From positions 55,017 to 119,016 of the forward strand of contig JBBDRQ010000047.1 of assembly GCA_040905365.1 (NCBI GenBank): a stretch of DNA of 64,000 nucleotides, given 5' to 3'. A program made the position numbers and the translations under genes. Shown in pieces: positions 13,977-22,497 of this stretch. The notes under the pieces are model-generated. The model was not told the origin of the DNA, did no database searches, and was given only the letters and a program-made list of their open reading frames with translations. This stretch comes from JAHWKV01 sp040905365. GTDB lineage: Bacteria > Actinomycetota > CADDZG01 > JAHWKV01. Within the stretch, counting starts at the first letter, position 1. Each line of letters opens with the position of its first letter.

Positions 13977-15176
13977 TTAGCCGGGAAGCGACGTACCCTT
14001 CTTCGCCCGCATCTCGGCAGCTTTGGCACGCCCTTCGGCCACCCGCGGATCGGACCCCTTCGCCAGCTCTTCTTCCTGCACCTTGGCCCGGATGGCGGCA
14101 GCTTCCTCATCCGACACCTTCGGACCGGTCGGGGCCGGTGCTGCCGCGGGAGCTGCTGCAGGGGCCTCGGCAGGCGCCTCCGTGGACGGTGCCGCGGGAG
14201 CTGCTGCCGGCGCTGCCGGCGCTGCCGGTGCGGCCGGTGCTTTGGACATCTCCAGAGCCTCCTCCGCCCTGGCCTTGGCCGCCTTGGCCCTGGCTTCGGC
14301 CACGCTGGGCTCGGTTCCCTTCTCGGTCTCGTCGGCCATCACGGCCTTGTAGACCTTCTCCGGATCCAGGGGCGGATCCGTTGGGCCCGGCGTAGGAGCC
14401 TCTGGCTGGGCCGGAGCTGCGGGCGGTGCAGCGGCCGGAGCTGCTGCCGCGGGAGCTGCTGCAGGGGCCGCAGCCGGCGGTGCTGCCGCCGAAGGCGCGG
14501 CAGTAAGGGCGGCTGCGGGCGGTGCGCTGGCGGTTACCGCCAGGCTCGGCGGCGCCCCAACCGGCTCGGGCTCGGGCTCGGAGTCGTCCTTGCTTCCCTT
14601 CCAAGCTGGAACCAAAAATTCCTTCACGGCCGGTGCAAAGCCCAGCAACATCAGCACGAACAGCCCTACGCCCAACGGCGGGAAGTACTTCTGAGTGGGA
14701 GCAATGTCCTCCTCTTCCTCGCCGGCAGAGTCCTCAGAGTCGCCTCCGGCGGCTTCTTCCTCGTCGCCCTCGTCGCCCTCGCCTTCCGCCGCCCCGGCGT
14801 CGGGCTCCCCCTCGGCCTCCTCTTCTTCACCGGCCGGAGCCCCAGCCGCGGACTCGACGATGATGGTCCCCTCCATGCCCAAGGCCACGTGGTAGGAGCA
14901 GACGTAGTCGATCGTTCCCTCATCCTCCAGGGTGATCTCCGCAGACTCACCGGCGTTTAGGTTGCCGGTGTCGAAAGAATCGTCGGATGCGGTGGCGATA
15001 TGGGGAGCGGCCCCGACATTCTCAAAAACGATGGTGTCGCCAACTTGAGCTGTAACTTCCTCGGGAACAAATTCGTTGTCGTCGGCCTCGATGGTAATGG
15101 TCTCAGCGTGCGCCGGACCCGCGCCCCCCAGCAAGAACAAGCTTAGGACGACGGATAAAACCAGGATACGACGCAT
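13977..15176 (-). CDS. Membrane-anchored cupredoxin with duplicated Ala-rich cytosolic tail
   Basis: A 399-residue protein. Signal peptide about 1-24 (ends GPAHA). A plastocyanin-like domain (25-108) has all four type-1 copper ligands: H59, C93, H96 and M101. An acidic linker follows (EEEEAEGE type), then a transmembrane helix near 172-192 (PLGVGLFVLMLLGFAPAV) and a long Ala-Pro-rich region. The tail contains two similar charged helical units: ETEKGTEPSVAEARAKAAKA and ELAKGSDPRVAEGRAKAAEM. GAAGGAGG just before ATG 15176 fixes the start, rejecting an extension to 15200. It is likely an electron-transfer or copper-binding surface protein; the partner is unknown. Confidence 0.85.
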   Translation of the reverse strand: MRRILVLSVVLSLFLLGGAGPAHAETITIEADDNEFVPEEVTAQVGDTIVFENVGAAPHIATASDDSFDTGNLNAGESAEITLEDEGTIDYVCSYHVALGMEGTIIVESAAGAPAGEEEEAEGEPDAGAAEGEGDEGDEEEAAGGDSEDSAGEEEEDIAPTQKYFPPLGVGLFVLMLLGFAPAVKEFLVPAWKGSKDDSEPEPEPVGAPPSLAVTASAPPAAALTAAPSAAAPPAAAPAAAPAAAAPAAAPPAAPAQPEAPTPGPTDPPLDPEKVYKAVMADETEKGTEPSVAEARAKAAKARAEEALEMSKAPAAPAAPAAPAAAPAAPSTEAPAEAPAAAPAAAPAPTGPKVSDEEAAAIRAKVQEEELAKGSDPRVAEGRAKAAEMRAKKGTSLPG

Positions 15177-15267
15177 CGAGCCTCCTTCGGAATGTGTCAA
15201 AAGAATGAGTCAACTAGTGGATTGTAGGGCGCTAAGGGCTCCCAAGGCCACCTGCTCCGGGCCCACG

Positions 15268-16029
15268 TCAAGCCACAATCTCGACGGGAGTACCTGTAGG
15301 AGCCAGTTCCTTCAACTCCAAAATGTCCTCGTTGTACATTCGCAGACAGCCGTTGCTGGATTGTATTCCAACGGAGCCCCGGTTGTTGGTTCCGTGTATG
15401 GCAATCTGGCCGTTGCCCCCTCCAAAGTTGGTCAGCACCTCCGAATAGCCGGCCACCGACAACATGTAGGCGCCGTAGGGGCCGCCGGTGTCCTGGAACG
15501 GAACGGATATATCTACGTAGAACTGGCCAAGGGGAGTGGGTGTGCTATCGAGCCCCACACCCACCGAAGCCTCGAGGAGGACCTCTTCGCCGCGCAGCGC
15601 CTGCAGAGTGTTATCGGATCGGTCGATAACGATGCGGTTGGGCACCTTACGGATTCGCACATCCGACGTCTTGATCCAGCCGGTGCTGCCATTGGGGCGC
15701 TTTGGAAGCCGGACCTCAAGCCAGTTGCCCTCCTGTTTCAACACGCTGAACAGCAGCAACACGCCCTCGTGGGTCGGGTTGCTCATCGTGTCCGCCGGCT
15801 CCCGATCGAACTGGCTCTCGTAAATGGACACCTCGCCGACGGCGGAGTCGGCCACCAATGTGTCGTTAGGCCCCGCTCCCAACGCGACTGCGGCGGGGAT
15901 GTCCGCCTTGGAAACGAACCGGCCGGCCGCCGACACCTGTCCTACCGGCGCCGCCGCCTGGACGGCGGGGGCCGTCCCTGCCAACAAAGCCGTGAGGATC
16001 AACCAGCCGGCAAATCTGCGTTTAACCAT
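15268..16029 (-). CDS. L,D-transpeptidase (YkuD domain) with SH3-like domain
   Basis: A 253-residue exported enzyme that makes 3-3 peptidoglycan cross-links or attaches proteins to the wall. Signal peptide about 1-26. An SH3b-like segment spans about 58-127 (GNWLEVRLPKRPNGSTGWIK). The YkuD catalytic domain spans 130-253, with H212 (AIHGTNN) and the nucleophile C228 in SSNGCLRMYNED. It is the last gene of a thyX-PIG-L-ldt operon; its ATG overlaps the preceding TAA by one base (TAATG). Confidence 0.92.
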   Translation of the reverse strand: MVKRRFAGWLILTALLAGTAPAVQAAAPVGQVSAAGRFVSKADIPAAVALGAGPNDTLVADSAVGEVSIYESQFDREPADTMSNPTHEGVLLLFSVLKQEGNWLEVRLPKRPNGSTGWIKTSDVRIRKVPNRIVIDRSDNTLQALRGEEVLLEASVGVGLDSTPTPLGQFYVDISVPFQDTGGPYGAYMLSVAGYSEVLTNFGGGNGQIAIHGTNNRGSVGIQSSNGCLRMYNEDILELKELAPTGTPVEIVA

Positions 16030-16757
16030 TAGTCTCGGTCCCTAAAATATATCGCCCGGTACGACTCGGCATACTTCATGGGCGGGTGAGATCCCTCCGC
16101 CATGACGCCGGCCATGAACTTCATGCGCTCCGCCAGCTTGGACCCGAACTCCGGGGTCTGCGACTGGTGCACCATCACCGCTTCGATCTTGGTTTCCATG
16201 GCCTTTTCTACGTCCACATAGTAGTTGGGGCTGGGCGAGAAGCCGAACAGGGCCGCCTTGAGGTGGTGCGGCTCGAAGCCCTTGTCGTAAAGCTCCTCGC
16301 GATAGATCGGCACCGTGGGGGCGCCCGGGCTTATCGCTGCGCACAGCGCCTCCCCGACCTTGCGGTGATCGGGGTGATTGATGTACATGTCGGCGTAAAA
16401 GTACATCGTGGGGTCCGGGCCGACGACTACATCGGGCTTGAACCGGCGGATCTCCCGGATCATGTCGCGGCGCAGTTCATGCGAATCCTCGACGTGGCAG
16501 TCCTCGTACCCTAAGAACTTAATGTCCGAGATGCCGGTTATCTTGGCCGCCTCCCGCTGCTCCGCTTCCCGAGCCGCTATCAACTCCTCCCGGGGAAAGT
16601 CCGGATCGTTGGAGCCGTGGGACCCGTTGGTTACCACGCACAGAGCTATCTGCTTGCCCTCGGCCGCCCACTGCACCATCGAACCCCCGGCCATGAACTC
16701 GCCGTCATCGGGGTGGGCGAAGAAGACCAGGACTTTGTCGAATTCCAGTTCACTCAA
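16029..16757 (-). CDS. PIG-L/LmbE family deacetylase
   Basis: A 242-residue zinc-dependent N-acetyl sugar deacetylase-like protein. The signature FFAHPDDGE at about 12-20 carries the zinc ligands His and Asp plus the catalytic Asp, and HPDHRKVGEAL near 130 supplies the other histidine. In actinomycetes this family includes MshB and Mca of mycothiol metabolism, but nothing here identifies the substrate. Its start overlaps the end of thyX by 4 nt (ATGA), and the L,D-transpeptidase follows immediately, so the three genes are co-translated. Confidence 0.9.
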   Translation of the reverse strand: MSELEFDKVLVFFAHPDDGEFMAGGSMVQWAAEGKQIALCVVTNGSHGSNDPDFPREELIAAREAEQREAAKITGISDIKFLGYEDCHVEDSHELRRDMIREIRRFKPDVVVGPDPTMYFYADMYINHPDHRKVGEALCAAISPGAPTVPIYREELYDKGFEPHHLKAALFGFSPSPNYYVDVEKAMETKIEAVMVHQSQTPEFGSKLAERMKFMAGVMAEGSHPPMKYAESYRAIYFRDRD

Positions 16758-17449
16758 GGAGCTACCCTCCCAAACTCAACAAACGCCTTGTGGGTAGAAG
16801 GCATGCAGGCCGAGAAAAATTCCTCGACCGCTTCACCGTAGCGCGCAATCTCCCACATGGCAGTCTCGGCGTTGCGCAACGAGACGAAGTTCATCAGGGC
16901 CCGCGCATTCACCGACCAGTAAAACTCCGTGTACAAACCGACGGGCAAGACGAAGCGAGCCAACTCCCGCGCAACTCCCTTTTGAAGCATATCCTCATAG
17001 GCTTTCCAGGCCGCCCGGTACTGCTCGGCCATCAACTCTCGCACTTCACCGGCGACGGTTTCGTCCATGGGCTCAAACCTGTAGAACCCCGGCTTGCCCG
17101 TCTGAGTGCGCACCTGCGGAACCTCAGGGACGTAGAACTCGTCGATAGCCTGCGAGTAACGCAGGCTGTGCTCGTTGAAGCTGCTCCATCGATGGCGCAT
17201 CCACTCCCGAGCCACCGCAATCGGGCAGCGGATGTGAAAACGAAACAGGTTGTGCTCAAAAGGCGATGCGTGCTTCTCGCGGATCAAAAACCGGATCAGC
17301 CCTTCGTCCTTATCGTCGAGGACTTCCTTCATCTGCAGAAACGAGACCCGGGCCCCGTTGACCACGGACAGGTCGGTAGCCTCCGCCGCATCCAATCGAA
17401 CAAACCCGTGATCCAGTACGTCGATCTTGTCTCCCACGCGTAGCTGCAA
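16754..17449 (-). CDS. thyX: FAD-dependent thymidylate synthase
   Basis: A 231-residue flavoenzyme converting dUMP to dTMP with methylenetetrahydrofolate and NADPH. The ThyX motif RHRWSSFNEHSLRY is at 85-98, and the flavin/dUMP-binding C-terminal part (ARFVLPVGLYTEFYWSVNAR, then LRNAETAMWEIARY) is intact. It begins with TTG at 17449, supported by AAGGAGAG about 9 nt upstream; a GTG at 17437 is the alternative. First gene of the operon with PIG-L and L,D-transpeptidase. FolD, 43 kb away, makes its folate substrate. Confidence 0.95.
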   Translation of the reverse strand: MQLRVGDKIDVLDHGFVRLDAAEATDLSVVNGARVSFLQMKEVLDDKDEGLIRFLIREKHASPFEHNLFRFHIRCPIAVAREWMRHRWSSFNEHSLRYSQAIDEFYVPEVPQVRTQTGKPGFYRFEPMDETVAGEVRELMAEQYRAAWKAYEDMLQKGVARELARFVLPVGLYTEFYWSVNARALMNFVSLRNAETAMWEIARYGEAVEEFFSACMPSTHKAFVEFGRVAP

Positions 17450-17599
17450 CTACAAACTCTCCTTGGTCCTTGGAAAAACCGTGACCGCTTTCGCAATAAG
17501 GATCCCGCACAGAAAGGATCCGGTTGGCGAGGCCACGGTCAATTCTACCGATCCAAGGTACCCGGGGGCCCCTCAGGCGCGCGGAAGCCGGCTAGACGC

Positions 17600-17619
17600 G
17601 CCGCAGGCGCTCGAATGCC
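17600..17619. repeat. Short dispersed GC-rich repeat
   Basis: GCCGCAGGCGCTCGAATGCC here differs from 33939-33958 by one base (GCTCC for GCTCG). It lies in the 198-bp gap between thyX and the next gene, which otherwise shows only the thyX ribosome-binding site and nothing recognisable. Confidence 0.55.
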
Positions 17620-17647
17620 ACGATATTTTGCCGCGATGGAGTACTAA

Positions 17648-18094
17648 TTAAGCGGTCCGCATCCGGGTGTCGCGCGCGTGGCGGTGGAACCAGTGCACCC
17701 GGTGGTCCGGGGACTCCGCCCGCTCGCAGGCGTAGGTAAGCGTACCCAAGCCGCCCATGTAGGGTCCGGCCACGATCGCCGGCCAAATCGCCACGAACAT
17801 GGCCGTGATGGGCACGAAGCCCGCGGTGACGGCAATCGCCATCACCAGAGCGAACGTTGCCGGGACACCGACTACGGCGCCCCGCACCAGGGCCTGGAAG
17901 AATTCCTCGTCGGACAGCTGCGAAGCTTGCTTATCCGAAAGCTCCCGCTGCGCGCGGTCGAATTCCTCCTCCACGTGGTCGAGTTTGCGCGCCACCCGTA
18001 AGGTCCTGCGGTCCAGGCGGGCCATCCGCCAGTCCACATCGAGCGCATCGTCGATCGGCTCGTGCTCGTAGAGTTCCTCGGCTTCGTTGCTCAT
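17648..18094 (-). CDS. Hypothetical two-helix membrane protein
   Basis: A 148-residue protein with an acidic then coiled helical N-terminus (DRRTLRVARKLDHVEEEFDR). Two hydrophobic helices span about 70-92 (AVVGVPATFALVMAIAVTAG) and 94-118 (FVPITAMFVAIWPAIVAGPY). The C-terminus is basic and His-rich (HRVHWFHRHARDTR). The family is not recognised. It is isolated by about 150-200 bp on each side. The upstream CCTTTCCCGC (reverse-strand GGGAAAGG) near 18097 can serve as a ribosome site for the ATG at 18094. Confidence 0.75.
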   Translation of the reverse strand: MSNEAEELYEHEPIDDALDVDWRMARLDRRTLRVARKLDHVEEEFDRAQRELSDKQASQLSDEEFFQALVRGAVVGVPATFALVMAIAVTAGFVPITAMFVAIWPAIVAGPYMGGLGTLTYACERAESPDHRVHWFHRHARDTRMRTA

Positions 18095-18252
18095 GGCTAC
18101 CCCTTTCCCGCGCAGATGCGTATTGTCTGCTCAAAGGATGAGGCTTTGAGGCCGGCGGACCTAGATCCGAACGTCCCCTTAACGAAGGGCCGAATGGACC
18201 CGAGCCGATCGCGATCAGTCCGGTTCCCAGGGGTTGATCAGTTGGAGCCCGC

Positions 18253-19716
18253 CTAGGCTCCCAGCCGCTCCTCGATCGCCCGCAGCGCAGCTTCGACGCT
18301 GCGCTCCACCGAGCCGCTTGTATCTATGCCGGCGGCCTCCGGCCACTCGTCGGCCGACGCCGCCATGGCCTCGGCCACCTGCGGCGTCGCCTCGGAGGCG
18401 TCGGCGCCCTCGGCCAAGCGGCTCTTTATCCGTTCTGCCGCAACCTCCGGACTGGTCGTACAGCGCAGCTGAATCAGGGGGCTGGAATAATCCCGGGCCG
18501 CCTGGGCAGCCAGTCTCCGGTGCGCAGTCGACGCGAATGAGGCGTCCAGGACGGCAGGCCGGCCCAACCCCAGCAGCTTGCCGGCCCTGGAAACCATCTC
18601 CTCGTAGACCTTTGAGGTAGCCTCCTCGGTGTAGTTTCCCTCCTTGAAACCGCTGCCGCCCGGGCTCGAGCCGAACAGCTCCTTTCGGACCACGTCGGAG
18701 CGCAGTACCGCCCACCCGCGGGCCTCGGCCAGGCCCCGGGCCAGCGTCGACTTACCGGTCCCCGGCAGACCGCCGACGACGACCAGCGAAACCTGGGCTT
18801 TCCTCAGGTGCGCCTCGCACATGCCCATTAGTTGCTGCGCCTGATCCCCGGCGGCCTCGTCCCCCTGGTCGTAGCGGATGGAGGCCACCTTGGCTCTGAC
18901 CAGCGCCCGGTACGCGATGTAGTGGTCAACCAGGCTGGGTGGGAAGGCCTCGTCGGGGGTCGCCTCCCGGTAGTGGGCGAGAAATCTTTCGGCCGGCCCG
19001 GTCCCCGCCAGGCGCTCCAAGTCCATCGCCAAGAAGGCCGCGTCGTCGACCACGTCGATATAGCGCAGCGAGTCGTCGAACTCTATGCAGTCCAGGATGC
19101 GGGGACCGTCGGAGTAGCAGTAGATGTCGTCGGCCAGCAGGTCCCCGTGGACGTCACGGATCCGCCCTTCGGACACCCGCTGCGAGAACAGCGCGTCCCG
19201 GCCGGTCAGATAACCGGCAACCAGGGCGCGCACCGCGTCGAGCTGCCCGGAAGAAAAGGATTTGCCGGAGAACGCCTCGATCTCCTCGAAGTTGTTCTCC
19301 CACCTTCCCCCTACTTTCTCGACCCGTCCCGCCGCGGAGATCGAATCGCCGGCCGGGGCGTCCTCGTGGAACCGGGCCACCTCGGCTGCCACCGCCCGCA
19401 GGCAGTCACCGGCGCCCTCCTCGGAGCGAACCAGCGCGGACAGACGCCGGGCCGGATCCATACGCTTCATCACCACCAAGTACTCGCAGGGTTCGCCGTC
19501 GGGGCCCAGCATCGTGGCCAGGCCCTCGTATACATCCGGTGCAAAACGGCGGTTGAGCTGCACCTCCCGCTCGCAAGCGGCTTTGCGAAGCGCTAGCGTG
19601 GAGAAGTCCAAAAAGCCTGGATTTACAGGCTTTTTGACCTTGTAGGCCCGATCCCCGACGAAGAAGATGTAGCTGACGTGGGTCTCGGCCACCGACGGAT
19701 GGTCAAAGCCGCTCAT
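18253..19716 (-). CDS. Kinase-like (aminoglycoside phosphotransferase fold) plus P-loop AAA fusion
   Basis: A 487-residue two-domain protein. The N-terminal part (about 10-300) has the APH/choline-kinase fold with KVKKPV, REVQLNRRFAPDVY and the catalytic loop VHGDLLADDIYCY, then the metal-binding ECIEFDDSLRYIDV-like region (written as DCIEFDDSLRYIDVVDD). The C-terminal part has a Walker A, GGLPGTGKSTLARGLAE, at about 318, and a zeta-toxin/kinase-like core (VLRSDVVRKELFG, then VLDASFASTAHRR). This fusion is a known bacterial family annotated as bifunctional phosphotransferase/ATP-binding protein; the substrate is unknown. The start is supported by TAGGGT 6 nt upstream. Confidence 0.88.
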   Translation of the reverse strand: MSGFDHPSVAETHVSYIFFVGDRAYKVKKPVNPGFLDFSTLALRKAACEREVQLNRRFAPDVYEGLATMLGPDGEPCEYLVVMKRMDPARRLSALVRSEEGAGDCLRAVAAEVARFHEDAPAGDSISAAGRVEKVGGRWENNFEEIEAFSGKSFSSGQLDAVRALVAGYLTGRDALFSQRVSEGRIRDVHGDLLADDIYCYSDGPRILDCIEFDDSLRYIDVVDDAAFLAMDLERLAGTGPAERFLAHYREATPDEAFPPSLVDHYIAYRALVRAKVASIRYDQGDEAAGDQAQQLMGMCEAHLRKAQVSLVVVGGLPGTGKSTLARGLAEARGWAVLRSDVVRKELFGSSPGGSGFKEGNYTEEATSKVYEEMVSRAGKLLGLGRPAVLDASFASTAHRRLAAQAARDYSSPLIQLRCTTSPEVAAERIKSRLAEGADASEATPQVAEAMAASADEWPEAAGIDTSGSVERSVEAALRAIEERLGA

Positions 19717-19722
19717 AACCCC

Positions 19723-19728
19723 ACCCTA
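19723..19728 (-). promoter_or_regulatory. Leaderless-type -10 for the kinase-like/AAA gene
   Basis: Minus-strand TAGGGT, 6 nt before ATG at 19716. A possible -35 (TTGCTT) lies 16 nt further upstream. Confidence 0.5.
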
Positions 19729-19766
19729 CGACCTGACCCGGTCGAAGCAAGCACGTTGCCGCCCGG

Positions 19767-21515
19767 CTACTGCCCCAGCGGAGGCGAGGGCTGCCTGGCG
19801 GCAAGTTGCGGGGCGAGCTCACGCATCAGGTTCTCCAACTGGTCTCCGACCAACTCCTCCCGGTCGAGCAACTCGTCACGGATTCGCTCCACCGCCGCCC
19901 GGCGCTCCTCGAGCAGCTGCGTGGTCGCCTCCTTGCACTCTTGCAGCAAGTTGGCGATCTCCCGCTTTACGGGTGCGTCGGACATCATGGCCGTGAACAA
20001 CTCTCCGCTGCCGGCCAGCGTCTCGTACGACACCAGCTTCTTGCCCATCCCGAACCGTCCTACGTAGTTGAGCGCCATGACGGTTGAGTGGTTGAGGTCA
20101 CCTCGAGTGCCGGTCGTAGAGGTGCCGAACCAGATCTCCTCGGCACACATGCCGGCCATGAAGACCTTGATCTCGTCGAGGATGCCCTCCTTCGTATCGC
20201 TGAAACGCTCCTCCAGGTCGACCGTATGGGTTACTCCCAGGCTCTGCTCCCGCTTGACTATCGAGATCATCTGGATTTGCTTGTCACTGGACTGCAGCGC
20301 ATGGGAGACGACCGCATGGCCGGCCTCGTGCACCGCGGTCATCTCCTTCTCACTGGGGGTGTAGCTGACCGGCTGCTTTAGGCCGATGTCGTCGATCATC
20401 TTTGCCTGCCACACGTCTTCCCAGCCCAGCGCATCGCGGCCATCCTGCAGGGCGATGATCAGCCCCTCGTTGATGATGTTCTTAATACGGGCGGGCGAGT
20501 AGCGAATGGTCGCTTGGGCGAACTTGTCCAGGTCGATCTCTTCGTGCTTGACCTTGTCCAGGTAGTACTTGATAACGTCCTTGCGCCCTTGCTTGTCGGG
20601 CAACCCCACGTGGATCTTGCGGTCGAACCGCCCCGGCCGCAGCAGTGCGGGGTCGAGGTCGCCGGCCCGGTTCGTGGCGCCGATGATCAGCAGGTTGTAC
20701 GAAGGCACCTTCGCTTCCAGGTGGAACAGGCGCCGCACGTGGCGCATCATTCCCCGCGGCATCACCAGCCCATCCATCTGCACCAGCAACTCGTTGATGA
20801 TCCCCATGCCGCCGCCCATGCCGCCGCCCATGATCATCTGCATGACGCTCTGCTTACCGTTGAGCGCCTTGCGGGCGCCCTGCGCCTGCCCGCGGGAGCC
20901 GATCGCATCGATCTCGTCGATGAAGATCACTGCTCCGTCGTAGATCCGCGCGTACTTCTTGGCTTTGCGAAACAGCATGCTCACCCGCAGGTTGCCGATG
21001 CCTATGAACATGTTGGCGAAGCCGCTGGCCGGCGCGTAGATGAAGGGTACGCCCACAGTGCCGGCCACCGCCTTGGCCATCAGGGTCTTCCCGGTTCCCG
21101 GCGGCCCCTCGAACAGCAGGCCGTGCGGCGGATAGCCGCCGATCTTCTTGAACTCCCTAAAGCCCCGGAAGAGCTTGACGACCTCCTGCACGGACTTTAC
21201 AACCGGCTCCTGGCCGCGCACGTCGTTGAAGGTTACGTCGTACTCCCTAGGCATCACCGTGTAGGTACGGCCGCGGGACAAGAACCACAACAGGGCCCCA
21301 AACTGCACGACTATGATCATGGAGAACGTCAGCAGGGTGGTGGCCAGGTCGGTGACTCGGGTCAGCGCATCCATCGCGGTGCAGGACCGGATGGACTGCG
21401 ATTCCAGGTCGACGCAGGTACCCCATAGCTGAACGCCCCAGGACCATGCGTTGACGACAACGACAACGACGATGATGCGCGGAAGCCAGACTTTTACCTT
21501 GTTCTTCAGGATCAT
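19767..21515 (-). CDS. FtsH-like membrane AAA zinc metalloprotease, atypical subfamily
   Basis: A 582-residue membrane protease. Two N-terminal helices (about 12-30 and 57-80) flank a short extracytoplasmic loop of about 25 residues with two cysteines, much shorter than in classical FtsH. The AAA domain has Walker A GPPGTGKT (137-144), Walker B VIFIDEIDAIGSRG (about 196) and an arginine-finger region RPGRFDRK. The protease has HEAGH (396-400) and the third ligand in TRGDLNHST. Unusual features are a GGGMGGGMG insertion (about 230-238) and an extra basic segment (MPRGMMRHVRRLFH) after the second region of homology. The pore loop reads FIG rather than FVG. It probably removes damaged membrane proteins; its relation to canonical FtsH should be judged by phylogeny. 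Confidence 0.88.
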   Translation of the reverse strand: MILKNKVKVWLPRIIVVVVVVNAWSWGVQLWGTCVDLESQSIRSCTAMDALTRVTDLATTLLTFSMIIVVQFGALLWFLSRGRTYTVMPREYDVTFNDVRGQEPVVKSVQEVVKLFRGFREFKKIGGYPPHGLLFEGPPGTGKTLMAKAVAGTVGVPFIYAPASGFANMFIGIGNLRVSMLFRKAKKYARIYDGAVIFIDEIDAIGSRGQAQGARKALNGKQSVMQMIMGGGMGGGMGIINELLVQMDGLVMPRGMMRHVRRLFHLEAKVPSYNLLIIGATNRAGDLDPALLRPGRFDRKIHVGLPDKQGRKDVIKYYLDKVKHEEIDLDKFAQATIRYSPARIKNIINEGLIIALQDGRDALGWEDVWQAKMIDDIGLKQPVSYTPSEKEMTAVHEAGHAVVSHALQSSDKQIQMISIVKREQSLGVTHTVDLEERFSDTKEGILDEIKVFMAGMCAEEIWFGTSTTGTRGDLNHSTVMALNYVGRFGMGKKLVSYETLAGSGELFTAMMSDAPVKREIANLLQECKEATTQLLEERRAAVERIRDELLDREELVGDQLENLMRELAPQLAARQPSPPLGQ

Positions 21516-21605
21516 CCGCAGTTCCTCTAGGCCGAGACACCCAAGTATAGGGGCTAGTCACTCAGAGTCTCGCGCTGGTAGCACTCGGACCAGCACCCAG
21601 AGCGC

Positions 21606-22184
21606 TCAGTCGAAGTCGATGGGAAAAGGCAAAGCGGCGTCTTCGGGATCAAAAGTGGGCAGCGCAAAACCGCAATCCTCGAACATCGCAACGATGCGCT
21701 GCTCCGCCCAACCCTGCCGGCGCAAGCCGATCAGCAAGTTGAGCGGTGCGAAATCCTTGCTGCAGTAGGGGCAGCGCGTCCACTGGCTTATGCTCTCGGG
21801 CAACTCGCTGCCGCAGTACGAGCAAGCGTCGAACGCTTGGCGCTCCTCCACCAACGTCTCGTACCCGTCAAGGAACCCGCGGGCGTACTCCCAAGAGACG
21901 TACTCGTCGGGGTCCGGGTCCCAGGCGGGCTCATGAACCGGCGTCGCCCCCGAATCCAGAATCTGCTGAAGGTTGCCCGCGAGCAGATCCCAGCCCAGGT
22001 AGTGGTCGTCGTCGCAATCCGGACAGAATACGACGACGCCCCGAATGCCGCGCCAGGCCAGTACAGCTTTGAGTGTTTTTACGTCGTGGAGGTCCTGGTG
22101 CAGAGCTTCTCGCTCGGCCGCATCAATAGGACCGGAATCACCGGCCCCGAACCCCGGGTCATCGGTATGCTCTTCGAAAGGCAT
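21606..22184 (-). CDS. DUF5319 family protein with zinc-ribbon-like cysteines
   Basis: A 192-residue protein. The actinobacterial DUF5319 core is clear: HQDLHDVKTLKAVLAWRGIR, VVFCPDCDDDHYLGWDLLAG, and DPDEYVSWEYARGFLDGYE. Beyond it sits an extra Cys4 set, CSYCGSELPE plus CPYCSKDF, likely a zinc ribbon, followed by a helical tail. The function of the family is unknown. The start ATG at 22184 has TAGAAT 9 nt upstream. It is divergent from the DUF3107 gene. Confidence 0.85.
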   Translation of the reverse strand: MPFEEHTDDPGFGAGDSGPIDAAEREALHQDLHDVKTLKAVLAWRGIRGVVVFCPDCDDDHYLGWDLLAGNLQQILDSGATPVHEPAWDPDPDEYVSWEYARGFLDGYETLVEERQAFDACSYCGSELPESISQWTRCPYCSKDFAPLNLLIGLRRQGWAEQRIVAMFEDCGFALPTFDPEDAALPFPIDFD

Positions 22185-22193
22185 CGCTGCACT

Positions 22194-22199
22194 ATTCTA
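22194..22199 (-). promoter_or_regulatory. -10 element close to the DUF5319 start
   Basis: Minus-strand TAGAAT, 9 nt before ATG at 22184, which gives an almost leaderless message. The divergent 78-bp region also contains TCACGCCGCCAAACACC (22224-22240), a fragment of the dispersed GC-rich repeat family. Confidence 0.45.
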
Positions 22200-22262
22200 C
22201 TCCTTGGAGAGTCAGGGAGTGGATCACGCCGCCAAACACCAACAGACAAGGAGAGTACCGGC

Positions 22263-22490
22263 TTGGAGATCAGAATCGGGGTGATCCACTCGCCCAAGGA
22301 AATCTCGCTGGAGATGGGCGACGAACAAGAAGAGCTGGTCAAAAAGATCGAGGAGTCCCTGAACCAGGACACTGCCGTGTTGTGGTTGACCGACCAGAAG
22401 GGAAAGCGCGTCGGTATTCCCTGCAACAAGCTTGCCTACGTGGAGATGGACCCCCAAAACGAGCCCCGCTCCGTGGGCTTCGCGCCATAA
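22263..22490 (+). CDS. DUF3107 family protein
   Basis: A 75-residue protein of the actinobacterial DUF3107 family: EIRIGVIHSPKEISLEMGDE, an EELVKKIEESL helix, then WLTDQKGKRVGIPCNKLAYV. It begins with TTG at 22263, backed by CAAGGAGAG about 9 nt upstream; longer in-frame extensions cross the divergent promoter and were rejected. The family's role is unknown. Seven bases separate it from the PPOX gene. Confidence 0.85.
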   Translation: MEIRIGVIHSPKEISLEMGDEQEELVKKIEESLNQDTAVLWLTDQKGKRVGIPCNKLAYVEMDPQNEPRSVGFAP

Positions 22491-22497
22491 TCCAACC

